A DNA stretch of 64,000 nt from positions 124,001-188,000 of the forward strand of contig NZ_LIPD01000010.1 of assembly GCF_001905545.1 (NCBI RefSeq), given 5' to 3'. Both the position numbers and the translations under genes were made by a program. Shown here piece after piece: positions 14,588 to 22,502 of this stretch (positions are counted from its first letter, which is position 1; every line of letters begins with the position of its first letter). The notes under the pieces were generated by a model, which was not told where the DNA came from, did not search any database, and worked only from the letters and a program-made list of their open reading frames with translations. This DNA is from Streptomyces sp. CB02056. GTDB lineage: Bacteria > Actinomycetota > Actinomycetes > Streptomycetales > Streptomycetaceae.

Positions 14588-15618
14588 CCAGCCAGACCAT
14601 CGACCTGCGGAGCGACACCGTCACCAGGCCCAGCGCGGCCATGCGAGCCGCCATGGCCGCCGCCGAGGTCGGTGACGACACCCTCGGCGACGACCCCACG
14701 GTGATCCGGCTGGAACGGATGCTCGCCGACGCCTTCGGGTTCACCGGCGCGCTGTTCCTGCCCAGCGGGGTCATGGCCAACCAGCTCGCGCTCCGGCTGC
14801 TGGTGCCGCCCGGGCAGGAGCTGCTGGCCGACGCCGGCGCGCACTTCCTGCTCTACGAGGACGGCGGAGTCGCCTGGCACGGCGGGATCCTGACCCGGAC
14901 GACGGTCTCCGAGGACGGCCTGATCGACCCGGAGGTGCTCGCCCGGATGATCCGTCCCGCCACCGCCTACGGCAGCGGGACCCGGGCGGTGGCGGTGGAG
15001 AACACCCACAACGCCGCGGGCGGCGTGGTGTACCCGCTGGCCGCGCTGGAGGAGATCCGGCGGGTCACCCGCGAGGCCGGGGTCACGGTGCACTGCGACG
15101 GCGCCCGGATCTGGAACGCCCACGTCGCCAGCGGCGTCCCCTTCGAGGCCTACGGAGCCTGTTTCGACACGCTGTCCCTCTGCTTCTCCAAGGGGCTCGG
15201 CGCGCCCGCCGGCACCGTGCTGCTCCTGGACGCCGACCGCGTGGAGGAGGCCCGGGTCATGCGGCACCGGATGGGCGGCTCCATGCGGCAGACCGGGATC
15301 CTGGCCGCCGCCGCCATCCACGCCTTCGAGCACAACATCGGGCGGATGGCCGAGGACCACGCGAACGCGGCCCTGATCGCCGGTCTGCTGCGCGACGGCG
15401 GACTGGACGTCCGGGAGCCGCAGACCAACCTGGTGTTCGTGGAAGTGCCCGACGCGGCAGGGGTGCAGGAGCTCTGCGCGGCGTCCGGCGTTAGGGTCTC
15501 GGTGATGGGACCGCAAACGGTCCGCCTGGTGGCCCACTTGGACGTCGACAAGCAGCAGTGCGAGCGGGCGGCACTGACGGTCGCCGAGGCTGTCGCCCAA
15601 CTGGCCACGGGCAACTGA
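14584..15618 (+). CDS. Threonine-aldolase-like PLP enzyme
   Basis: A 344-aa fold-type I PLP enzyme of the L-threonine/L-allo-threonine aldolase family. It begins with the family signature IDLRSDTVTRPS, has the stacking His87 in AGAHFLLYEDGG, Asp172 in TVHCDGARIWNA (Arg175), and the PLP lysine Lys203 in SLCFSKGLGAP. These enzymes split beta-hydroxy amino acids into glycine and an aldehyde. Placed after an A/PCP/P450/TE set it should cleave beta-hydroxyhistidine to glycine and imidazole-4-carbaldehyde, or run the reverse reaction. GTG 14584 overlaps the thioesterase stop by 4 bp. Confidence 0.93.
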   Translation: MTSQTIDLRSDTVTRPSAAMRAAMAAAEVGDDTLGDDPTVIRLERMLADAFGFTGALFLPSGVMANQLALRLLVPPGQELLADAGAHFLLYEDGGVAWHGGILTRTTVSEDGLIDPEVLARMIRPATAYGSGTRAVAVENTHNAAGGVVYPLAALEEIRRVTREAGVTVHCDGARIWNAHVASGVPFEAYGACFDTLSLCFSKGLGAPAGTVLLLDADRVEEARVMRHRMGGSMRQTGILAAAAIHAFEHNIGRMAEDHANAALIAGLLRDGGLDVREPQTNLVFVEVPDAAGVQELCAASGVRVSVMGPQTVRLVAHLDVDKQQCERAALTVAEAVAQLATGN

Positions 15619-15640
15619 GCACGTGTAGGAGCAGCTTGAG

Positions 15641-16801
15641 ATGTCGTTCCGAGTGTGGCTGTCGGCCAGGTTCTTCCTGTTCTTCCTGACCTGGAGCTCG
15701 TACCTCTCCTACTGGGGGGTCTGGCTGCTCGCTTCCGGTTTCGGACCGACGGAGGTCACCGCGGTCATCACCGCCGGTCTGCTGTCGCGCTCGGTCTCCA
15801 TCGCCGTCGTCTTCCCGGTGCTCTGCCGGACGGTCCCGCTCCGGAGACTGTCGCAGCTGCTCGCCTGGACGGCGACGGCGCTCAGCCCGCTCTACCTGAC
15901 GCATCCTCAGTTCGCTTCCATGATGGTGGTGTCGGTGCTCGTCGGCGTCAGCTACCCGCTGCTGATGCCGTTGAGCGAGACCCTCGCGACCATCGGCGCG
16001 GCGAACGGGCAGGTCGACTACGGGAGCGTCCGCTACTTCGGTTCGGCGGGGTTCCTCTTCGGCCTGGGCGTGTCCGGCGTGGTCGGGCGGACGGTCGGCA
16101 GCGGCGCGCTGGTGGGGGTCTTCGTCGTCGGGTGCCTGCTGCTCGCGCTGGCGGACCTGGCGCACCCCGTCGGGTTCCCGACGGTGGCGACCGTGGCCGG
16201 CGGCGGCCGCGGCCGGCTGCTGCGCAACCGCGTCTACGCGCTCGGCCTGGGCAGTTCCGTGCTGCTCCAGGGCGCGCACGCGGCCTACTACGCCTTCGGC
16301 GTCGAGTACTTCGGCCGGCTCGGCGTGTCGAGCATCAACGTCAGCCTCATGCTGGCGCTGGCCGTGGGGTGCGAGCTGCTCCTGTTCAAGTACGCGGGGC
16401 CGATGCTCGGCCGCTACCCGGTCCCGGTCCTCTTCGCCGCCGCCGCGGTGCTCTCGGTGCTGCGCTGGGGCCTGCTCGCGGTGCCGATGCCGCTGGTGTG
16501 CGTCGTGCTCACCCAGACGCTCCACGCGGGCACCTTCGCGCTGACCCACGTCGCGCACGCGCGCTGCGTGCAGGGCCACGTCCCCGAGGACCTCTGGTCG
16601 GACGCCCAGGCGCTCTACGCCGGGTTGGCCATCGGCCTCGGTGTCGCCGCCGTCACCGCCGTCACCGGCCCGCTCTATGCGGCCTCCCCGCACTGGGCGT
16701 TCCTGGCGATGGCCGCGGTCTGCCTGCCCTGCTTCCTGCTGGTCCGGTGGCAGGTCAGGCTGCTGCGGGACGGGGCGGAGGTTCCCGAGCGGGTCGCGTG
16801 A
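15641..16801 (+). CDS. MFS transporter, HcaT/nucleoside-symporter-like
   Basis: A 386-aa membrane protein with about 12 hydrophobic segments. It resembles the MFS_1_like group (HcaT, and more distantly NupG) with the loop motif QVDYGSVRYFGSAGFLFG after segment 4. It starts at ATG 15641 after TAGGAG, 22 bp downstream of the aldolase stop, as last gene of the operon before a strong terminator. Most likely it exports the pathway product; the resemblance to nucleoside/aromatic-acid symporters would also fit uptake of a precursor. Substrate is not proven. Confidence 0.85.
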   Translation: MSFRVWLSARFFLFFLTWSSYLSYWGVWLLASGFGPTEVTAVITAGLLSRSVSIAVVFPVLCRTVPLRRLSQLLAWTATALSPLYLTHPQFASMMVVSVLVGVSYPLLMPLSETLATIGAANGQVDYGSVRYFGSAGFLFGLGVSGVVGRTVGSGALVGVFVVGCLLLALADLAHPVGFPTVATVAGGGRGRLLRNRVYALGLGSSVLLQGAHAAYYAFGVEYFGRLGVSSINVSLMLALAVGCELLLFKYAGPMLGRYPVPVLFAAAAVLSVLRWGLLAVPMPLVCVVLTQTLHAGTFALTHVAHARCVQGHVPEDLWSDAQALYAGLAIGLGVAAVTAVTGPLYAASPHWAFLAMAAVCLPCFLLVRWQVRLLRDGAEVPERVA

Positions 16802-16865
16802 GCGCGCCGTCCGGCTGCCGCCGCGCCGCTGTACCGGCGTACCCGGGCGGGGCGCGTACGGCACC

Positions 16866-16896
16866 GCGGCCCGGCGCGGGGTGAGCGCCGGGCCGC
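16866..16896. terminator. Bidirectional terminator ending the PRT-MFS operon
   Basis: Perfect 12-bp arms GCGGCCCGGCGC / GCGCCGGGCCGC with loop GGGGTGA, between the convergent MFS and HNH genes. Confidence 0.85.
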
Positions 16897-16910
16897 GGGG
16901 GCCGCGGGGT

Positions 16911-17558
16911 TCAGCAGTTGGCGAGGATGCCGGTGAGCGCGTTCTTCTCGGCGCTGTCCACGCTCAGGCCGTAGTACTGCTTCACCTGCACCCAGGCGCG
17001 GGCGTAGGTGCAGCGGTAGGAGGCCTGGGGGAGCCACTCGGCCGGGTCGCGGTCGCCCTTGGAGCGGTTGCTGCTCGCGGAGACCAGCAGCAGCTGGGGG
17101 CGGGTGACGTCGTTGGCGAAGGCCTGGCGCTGGGGGGTGGTCCAGGCCCAGGCGCCGGAGGCCCAGGCCTCGGAGAGCGGCACCAGGTGGTCGACGTCGA
17201 AGGAGGAGGCGTTGGTGGTGGTCGCGCCGTCGTACGGCGAGGACCAGTTGCCGCTGGTGGCCTTGCAGGAGGTGTCGGTGGCGACGTTGCTGCCGTCCCG
17301 CTTGACGACCCACTCGCGGGTGTCGCAGGTGCCGCTGACGGTGATCCAGGTCGGGAACAGCGTGCGGTCGTAGGTGTCGCCGTGGGTCTCCGCGGTGGCG
17401 GGCATCGCGGCGAGGTACGTGCGGGCGGTGGCCGCGGAGATCGGGGTCGGCAGGGCGGCCTGGGCGGGGGTGCCGGCCGTGACGACGGTCACGGCGGCGA
17501 GGACGGCGGCCACCGGTATGCAGGACAGGAACCGGCGTGCGGGTGCGCTGGGGGCCAT
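16911..17558 (-). CDS. Secreted HNH endonuclease
   Basis: A 215-aa protein with an N-terminal signal peptide (basic start, hydrophobic VAAVLAAVTVVTAG, cleavage near AQAA). The mature part carries the HNH/DUF1524-type core SFDVDHLVPLSEAWASGA, then NRSKGDRDPAEWLP and YARAWVQVKQYYGL. Four cysteines (for example SGTCDTREW and SCKATSG) fit an extracellular enzyme. Streptomyces secrete similar nucleases that degrade DNA during development or scavenging. The start ATG at 17556-17558 directly precedes the signal peptide. Confidence 0.9.
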   Translation of the reverse strand: MAPSAPARRFLSCIPVAAVLAAVTVVTAGTPAQAALPTPISAATARTYLAAMPATAETHGDTYDRTLFPTWITVSGTCDTREWVVKRDGSNVATDTSCKATSGNWSSPYDGATTTNASSFDVDHLVPLSEAWASGAWAWTTPQRQAFANDVTRPQLLLVSASSNRSKGDRDPAEWLPQASYRCTYARAWVQVKQYYGLSVDSAEKNALTGILANC

Positions 17559-17648
17559 GGCGGACGCTCCATCATCAGATCGGATGAACTGCTGAATTGC
17601 GTGCGCCAGTGTGGCGATTCGATGACCTACGCGGGTAGACCCGGGAAG

Positions 17649-17720
17649 TGAAATCCTCGTGCACATCGGACGTGCACCGGACAAGTCCGGCGCGCGCCAC
17701 GGAGGTTCACGAGGATTTCA
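17649..17720. terminator. Three-hairpin inverted-repeat structure
   Basis: Outer perfect 13-bp arms TGAAATCCTCGTG (17649-17661) and CACGAGGATTTCA (17708-17720) enclose two more hairpins: GTGCAC-N7-GTGCAC and CCGGAC-AA-GTCCGG. Leftward transcription from the APC gene reaches it 37 nt after the stop, so it can act as terminator. It also lies in the upstream region of the HNH gene. The branched form is unusual for a plain terminator. Confidence 0.6.
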
Positions 17721-17756
17721 GGGGATGTGCCGGCTTCTCCGACTGCCGCCGGGAGT

Positions 17757-19172
17757 TCAGTCGCGGCGCCGGCCCGCCATCCAGACGTAGACCAGGATGC
17801 CCGCGAACAGGAACAGGACGCCCTGGTAGACGGCGGCGTAGCCGGCCCCGGCGAGCAGCCAGATCGAGAAGGCGAAGGCGCCCAGGCCGAGGACGGCGTC
17901 GCGCACCAGCCGCCCGCCGTCGACCTTCTCGCCGGCCCCGCGCACCAGCCAGTACAGCTGGGCGGCGGTGGAGAGCAGGTACGGCACCGTCGCGGTGAAG
18001 GTGGTGACCAGCACCAGCATGTCGAAGGCGCCCTTCGCGCCGCTGGCGAAGTTGAGCACGGTCAGCGCCGAGGCCAGCGCCACGCTGACCAGCACGCCGA
18101 AGGTCGGCACCCCGCGCCGCTCCTTGCCGAAGGCGGCCGGGAACAGGCCGTCCTTGGCGGCCGCGTACGGGGCCTGGGCGGAGAGCAGGGTCCAGCCGTT
18201 GAGGGCGCCGGTCATCGAGACCAGCGCGGCGACGGCGATCGCCGTGCCGCCCCAGGTGCCGCCGAACATCGCGTTCACGGCGTCCGAGAACGGCGCGGCG
18301 GAGTGGACGAGCTGCTGGTGCGCCACGGTGCCGAACACCGCGAGGGTGCCGAGCAGGTAGACCACCGCCGCACCGGCCGTCCCGAGCACACTGGCCCGGC
18401 CGACGTTGCGCTCCGGGTCGCGGACCTTGCCGGCGCTCATCGCCGCCGACTCCACGCCCAGGTAGCTGAACAGCAGGATCGCCGCGGCGGCGGACATCCC
18501 GCCGGCCCAGCCCTGGCCGCTGGCGTCGAAGGGCCCGAGGTTCTTCGGGTCGAAGAAGAACAGCCCGCCCACCGCGACCAGCAGCAGCGGGACGAACTTC
18601 AGCACGGTGGAGACGAGTTGGACCGCCCCGACGTAGCGCGTGCCGGCCAGGTTGGCCAGCGCCGGCAGCCACTGGAAGGCCAGCGCGGCGGTGATCTCCA
18701 GCGGGATGGAGTGGTGCAGCGGCACCAGCACGTCCAGGTACCCGACGGCGGCCACGGCGAGCGCGGCGTTGCTGACCCAGGTGGTGATCCAGTACGACCA
18801 GGCGGACAGGAAGCCGGCGAAGTCCCCGAAGGCCTCGCGGGCGTAGACGTACGGCCCGCCGGTGCGCGGGTTGCGGCGGGCCAGCTGCCCGAAGACCAGC
18901 GCCAGCGCGATCGCGCCCACGGTGAGCACCACGAAGGCGACCAGGCTGACCGTGCCGAACGGGGCCACGGCGGCCGGGATCATGAAGATGCCGCCGCCGA
19001 TGATGTTGCCCATCACCAGGGCGGTGGCGGTCGTCAGCCCGAAGCGGCGGCCGCCCTTCCGCGGCGTCGGGCCGGTCGGTGCGGTGCCGGTGGGCGGGGA
19101 GTCGACCGGCCCCGGGGTCTCCGGGCCGCTCGGTCGGGTCGCCTGCCGGGGTGCGGCGGGACTGGTCTGCAT
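17757..19172 (-). CDS. APC-family amino acid permease/antiporter
   Basis: A 471-aa transporter with about 12 transmembrane segments after a 42-residue Pro/Thr-rich cytoplasmic tail. The first helix has the APC signature TATALVMGNIIGGGIFMIPAAVAPFG, and helix 6 reads FSYLGVESAAMSAGKVRDPERNVGRA. The pattern resembles basic amino acid/polyamine antiporters (AdiC/PotE side of the family). It stands alone, so substrate is open. The start ATG is at 19170-19172; the 42-residue tail is retained because no later ATG is better placed. Confidence 0.88.
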   Translation of the reverse strand: MQTSPAAPRQATRPSGPETPGPVDSPPTGTAPTGPTPRKGGRRFGLTTATALVMGNIIGGGIFMIPAAVAPFGTVSLVAFVVLTVGAIALALVFGQLARRNPRTGGPYVYAREAFGDFAGFLSAWSYWITTWVSNAALAVAAVGYLDVLVPLHHSIPLEITAALAFQWLPALANLAGTRYVGAVQLVSTVLKFVPLLLVAVGGLFFFDPKNLGPFDASGQGWAGGMSAAAAILLFSYLGVESAAMSAGKVRDPERNVGRASVLGTAGAAVVYLLGTLAVFGTVAHQQLVHSAAPFSDAVNAMFGGTWGGTAIAVAALVSMTGALNGWTLLSAQAPYAAAKDGLFPAAFGKERRGVPTFGVLVSVALASALTVLNFASGAKGAFDMLVLVTTFTATVPYLLSTAAQLYWLVRGAGEKVDGGRLVRDAVLGLGAFAFSIWLLAGAGYAAVYQGVLFLFAGILVYVWMAGRRRD

Positions 19173-19629
19173 GAGGGTGGTGCGCCTTTCGTGGTGCTGC
19201 TCCTGCCGCCGCCGGGTTGCGCGGCCGCGCTCGCTGCTGCTCCCGCCCGGTGGAGCGGTGGAGCGCCATGGAGCGACCGTTCATGCTCGGACCGGGCGGC
19301 ACTGTGCACCAAATCGACGGGATTTGTTCAGTTCGTCGGGTCCATCACCGCAAGACTTGCGGTCGCGGGGCGGCCGGACGGGTACTCGTCCGGCGCCCTC
19401 CTCGCGGCTGTTCGACCGGATTCACGGACGTACGCCCGGATTCGTCCGGTCGGGGGAGTTGCCTCACCCGATTGCCTCAGCCCGGTTGCGGCGCGCGCCC
19501 GAAGCCGTGCGTTCGTGTGCCAACGTGGGCGCGGCGCCTCCCCGGTGGGGCGCGCCCAGCCCGTCGGGCGGCCGAACCGGCCGGTCGGGGGCGCGGGTTG
19601 AGGACCAGAGACGAACCAAAGGACAGCAG
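19173..19629. other. Divergent intergenic region, no gene seen
   Basis: About 457 bp between the APC gene and the small secreted peptide. It includes a less GC-rich stretch around 19305-19360 that may hold the divergent promoters, but no clear -35/-10 pair or operator can be named. AAAGGA near 19617 is the ribosome site for the peptide gene. Confidence 0.35.
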
Positions 19630-19845
19630 ATGTCGCTTCGTGGGAAGATCCGCAAGCTCGCCGTGATCGTCGCCGTGGCCGGTGCCGTGGTGGCGGTCCC
19701 GACCTCGGCCATGGCGGGGGGCTTCGCTCCGACGCAGTCGGAGGGGCAGAGCCTGGAGTCCGGCTCCGCGGGCGTCGGCCTGTTCGGCCCGCACGCCACC
19801 TGGTTCAACTTCGCCGAGCACGGCGAGAGCGACTGCGGCTGCTGA
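19630..19845 (+). CDS. Small secreted peptide ending in CGC
   Basis: A 71-aa protein: a basic start (MSLRGKIRK), hydrophobic LAVIVAVAGAVVAVPT, signal peptidase site near AMA-GG, then a mature peptide of about 42 residues. The mature part is rich in Gly, Ser, Phe and His (GVGLFGPHATWFNFAEH) and ends in ESDCGC. The two C-terminal cysteines are the only ones, so they could form a tight disulfide, bind metal or link two chains. No modification enzymes lie next to it. It could be a developmental surface or signalling peptide; no family is recognised. Confidence 0.7.
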   Translation: MSLRGKIRKLAVIVAVAGAVVAVPTSAMAGGFAPTQSEGQSLESGSAGVGLFGPHATWFNFAEHGESDCGC

Positions 19846-19984
19846 TCCCCTCCGCACCCCGAGCCCGGAGGCCGTCCGTCGGCCTCCGGGCTCACCGCTG
19901 TCCGGCGACGGGAGGCCCCGGACTCACGAGCGTCCGGCCCCGGGCCCCGGGCTCACGACCGTCCGTCGGCGTCGGCCCCCGGAT

Positions 19985-20977
19985 TCACGGCCGCCCGGCG
20001 GCTGCGGCCTCCGGCAGCTTCGCGGCGCGGGCCCCGGTGCCCCGGACCGCCGCCCGCTCCCGCAGCTCCTTCAGCACCGCGATGTCCATCGCGTGCCCGG
20101 TGCCGTCCCCGCCGTGCTTGCGGTCCGGGGTCTCCACCACCAGCGGCACCCCGGCCGTCTCCGGGTGCTCGAACAGCTCGCGGAACGGCTCGGCGCCGAT
20201 CATCCCGGCGCCGATGTTGGCGTGCCGGTCCTTGCGGGCGCCGACGACGTCCTCGGAGTCGTTGGCGTGGATCAGCCGCAGCCGGCCCGGCCCCGCGGCG
20301 GCGGCCAGGGCGTCCAGGGCGGCCGTCACCCCGCCCGGCTCCGCCAGGTCGTGCCCGGCGGCGAAGGCGTGGCAGGTGTCCAGGCAGACCCCCACCTTCG
20401 GGTGGTGGTCCAGCGCCTCCATGTACGCGGCCAGCTCCTCCAGCCGCGAGCAGAGCGAGCTGCCCTGCCCCGCCGTCGGCTCCAGCAGCAGCCAGGGCGC
20501 GTCGTCGCCGAGCCCGTCCAGCTCCTCCAGCAGCGGCCGGACGTCCGACCGGACCTGCGCCATCGCCTCGGCCCGGCGCGAGCCGCCGCCGGGCGCGCTG
20601 CCGACCGCCGAGCCGGTGTGCAGGACGACGCCGAGCGCGCCGATGGCGTGGCCGCGGCGCAGCGAGTGCCGCAGCGAGTCGGCCGAGCGCTCCCGGGTGG
20701 CCGGGTTGTCCGAGCCGAAGTTGATCAGGTACGGGGCGTGCACCCAGGCCGGGACGCCCCGCTCGGCGCAGGCGGTGCGGAACTCCTCGTCCTGCGCCGG
20801 GTTGCCCGGGGGAGTGGCCCAGCCGCGCGGGTTGGCCACGAACACCTGGACCGTCTCCGCACCGACCCGGCCCGCGTACGCCAGGCCGGTGCCGGCCAGC
20901 CCGCGACCGGCCACCGGGACGTGCGCGCCGATCGGGTTGCGGAGGGCGGCGACGGGCGGTACGGGTGCGGTGGTCAT
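19985..20977 (-). CDS. nfo: Endonuclease IV-type AP endonuclease
   Basis: A 330-aa TIM-barrel protein of the Nfo/AP endonuclease 2 family that nicks DNA 5' of abasic sites. Zinc-site segments are readable: IGAHVPVAGRGLA, VVLHTGSAVG, LLLEPTAGQG, VCLDTCHAFAAGHDL, LRLIHANDSEDVVGARKDRHANIGAGMIG, and LVVETPDRKHGGDG. All expected His/Glu/Asp ligands appear present. Start ATG 20977 was chosen over an in-frame upstream ATG because it precedes the barrel by the usual 15 residues. Confidence 0.93.
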   Translation of the reverse strand: MTTAPVPPVAALRNPIGAHVPVAGRGLAGTGLAYAGRVGAETVQVFVANPRGWATPPGNPAQDEEFRTACAERGVPAWVHAPYLINFGSDNPATRERSADSLRHSLRRGHAIGALGVVLHTGSAVGSAPGGGSRRAEAMAQVRSDVRPLLEELDGLGDDAPWLLLEPTAGQGSSLCSRLEELAAYMEALDHHPKVGVCLDTCHAFAAGHDLAEPGGVTAALDALAAAAGPGRLRLIHANDSEDVVGARKDRHANIGAGMIGAEPFRELFEHPETAGVPLVVETPDRKHGGDGTGHAMDIAVLKELRERAAVRGTGARAAKLPEAAAAGRP

Positions 20978-21353
20978 GGCCCCGAGCATGCCACGCGCCC
21001 GGCCCCGGTCGTCGGGCGGGCCGGTTCGGGAGGTCCGGCAGCCCGGCTCCCGGCGGCCCGAGGAAAAGGCTCTCTGTGCTCGATCGAGTGACCCCGGGCC
21101 CTGGGGAAGGCCCGCCGCCCGACCACCCGCTGCCGCGCCACGCCGGGCCCGTCCCACCCCTGGTCGACGCCCCGTCAGCCCCGCAGCCCAGCCCTGGTGG
21201 CGGGCCCACCGGGCCGCCCGTAGCGTCGACACGGCCGCATCCACCGGCCGTCACCGCCCGCGCACAGCGCGTCAGCCCCACCGCTGGACCGAGCGGAAGA
21301 CCACCGCACCCGTACGAGCGCCGCGCGCGCCGAAAGGAAACAGGTCACCACTC
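20978..21353. other. Divergent intergenic region, no gene seen
   Basis: About 376 bp of GC-rich DNA between nfo and the beta-helix gene. It should hold both promoters. The ribosome site AAAGGA for the beta-helix gene lies near 21333. No palindrome or promoter pair stands out. Confidence 0.35.
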
Positions 21354-22436
21354 ATGCCCACGCGACGGGTCCACCACCTCGCCGCGGCCACCGCCGCCGC
21401 CACCGCCCTGACCACCGTCCTCACCTCGCTGGCCGCCGCCCCCGCGGCCCACGCCGCCCCCCGCTTCCCGCTGCACTTCGTCCAGCCCGGCGAATCGATT
21501 CAGCAGGCCGTCGACGCCGCCCGGCCCGGCGACACCGTCCAACTGCTCCCCGGCACCTACCAGGGCAGCGTCCGCATCACCACCCCCCGCCTCACCCTGC
21601 GCGGCTTCGGCGACGAGAGCGTGATCACCCCCGGGGACGGCGGCGAGAACGCCTGCGCCACCGCCGGGCACGGCATCTGCGTGGTCGGCACCGAGGAGGA
21701 CCCGCTGTCCGACGTCAGGATCGACAGCCTCGCCGTCACCGGCTTCCGCAAGAACGGCATCGACGCCAGCGGCACCACCCGCCTGACCGTCCGCGGCACC
21801 TACGTCCACGACAACGGCCAGCAGGGCATCAGCCAGGAGATGTCCACCCGGGCCGTCATCCGCGGCAACCGCTCGGCCGACAACGGCCAGTCCGGCGTCT
21901 TCCTCGCCAACTACGCCTACCGCGAGGGCGGCTCGCCCGACACCGGCGGCACCGTGGTCGAGGGCAACGAGCTGACCGGCAACCGGGTCGGCGTCACCGT
22001 CCGCCGGCTGCGCGGGCTGGCCGTCCAGTCCAACGGGATCAGCGGCAACTGCGCCGGCGTCTTCGTGGTCGGCGACGAGGGCGTGCCCCGCGCCGGGGAC
22101 CTCGACGTCCGGGACAACTCCGTCATCGGCAACAACAAGTTCTGCCCGGCCAACCCGCGCCTGGGCGCCATCCAGGGAGCCGGCATCGTCCTCACCGGCA
22201 CCGAGGACACCCGGGTGACCGGCAACGAGGTGCGCGACAACACCGGCACCTCGGACTTCTCCGGCGGCATCGTCCTGTTCAAGAGCGTCGTCGGCGTCGC
22301 CAACGCCCGCGCCGTGATCGCCGACAACGAGCTGAGCGGCAACGGTCCGGCCGACCTCGCCGACCGCGACTCCGGCACCGACAACACCTTCGCCCGCAAC
22401 ACCTGCGGGCGCTCCGAGCCGGCCGGCCGCTGCTGA
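21354..22436 (+). CDS. Secreted right-handed beta-helix protein
   Basis: A 360-aa exported protein. The signal peptide runs to about AAHA-AP (residue 35). The rest starts with the PGESIQQAVDAARPGDTVQLLPGTY segment common to parallel beta-helix proteins. It continues with coil repeats of the NxxxGNxxGV type (for example HDNGQQGI, NRSADNGQSGVFL, NSVIGNNKF, NELSGNGPADL). Such folds include polysaccharide lyases, epimerases and surface adhesins. No catalytic residues could be assigned. It is followed by an O-methyltransferase 66 bp downstream, perhaps by chance. Confidence 0.85.
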   Translation: MPTRRVHHLAAATAAATALTTVLTSLAAAPAAHAAPRFPLHFVQPGESIQQAVDAARPGDTVQLLPGTYQGSVRITTPRLTLRGFGDESVITPGDGGENACATAGHGICVVGTEEDPLSDVRIDSLAVTGFRKNGIDASGTTRLTVRGTYVHDNGQQGISQEMSTRAVIRGNRSADNGQSGVFLANYAYREGGSPDTGGTVVEGNELTGNRVGVTVRRLRGLAVQSNGISGNCAGVFVVGDEGVPRAGDLDVRDNSVIGNNKFCPANPRLGAIQGAGIVLTGTEDTRVTGNEVRDNTGTSDFSGGIVLFKSVVGVANARAVIADNELSGNGPADLADRDSGTDNTFARNTCGRSEPAGRC

Positions 22437-22502
22437 GCCCCGGTACCCCCTCGCCGCCCGCCGCCGCACCAGGAACTCCCTAGGACCCGAGGAAACCCAG
22501 CC

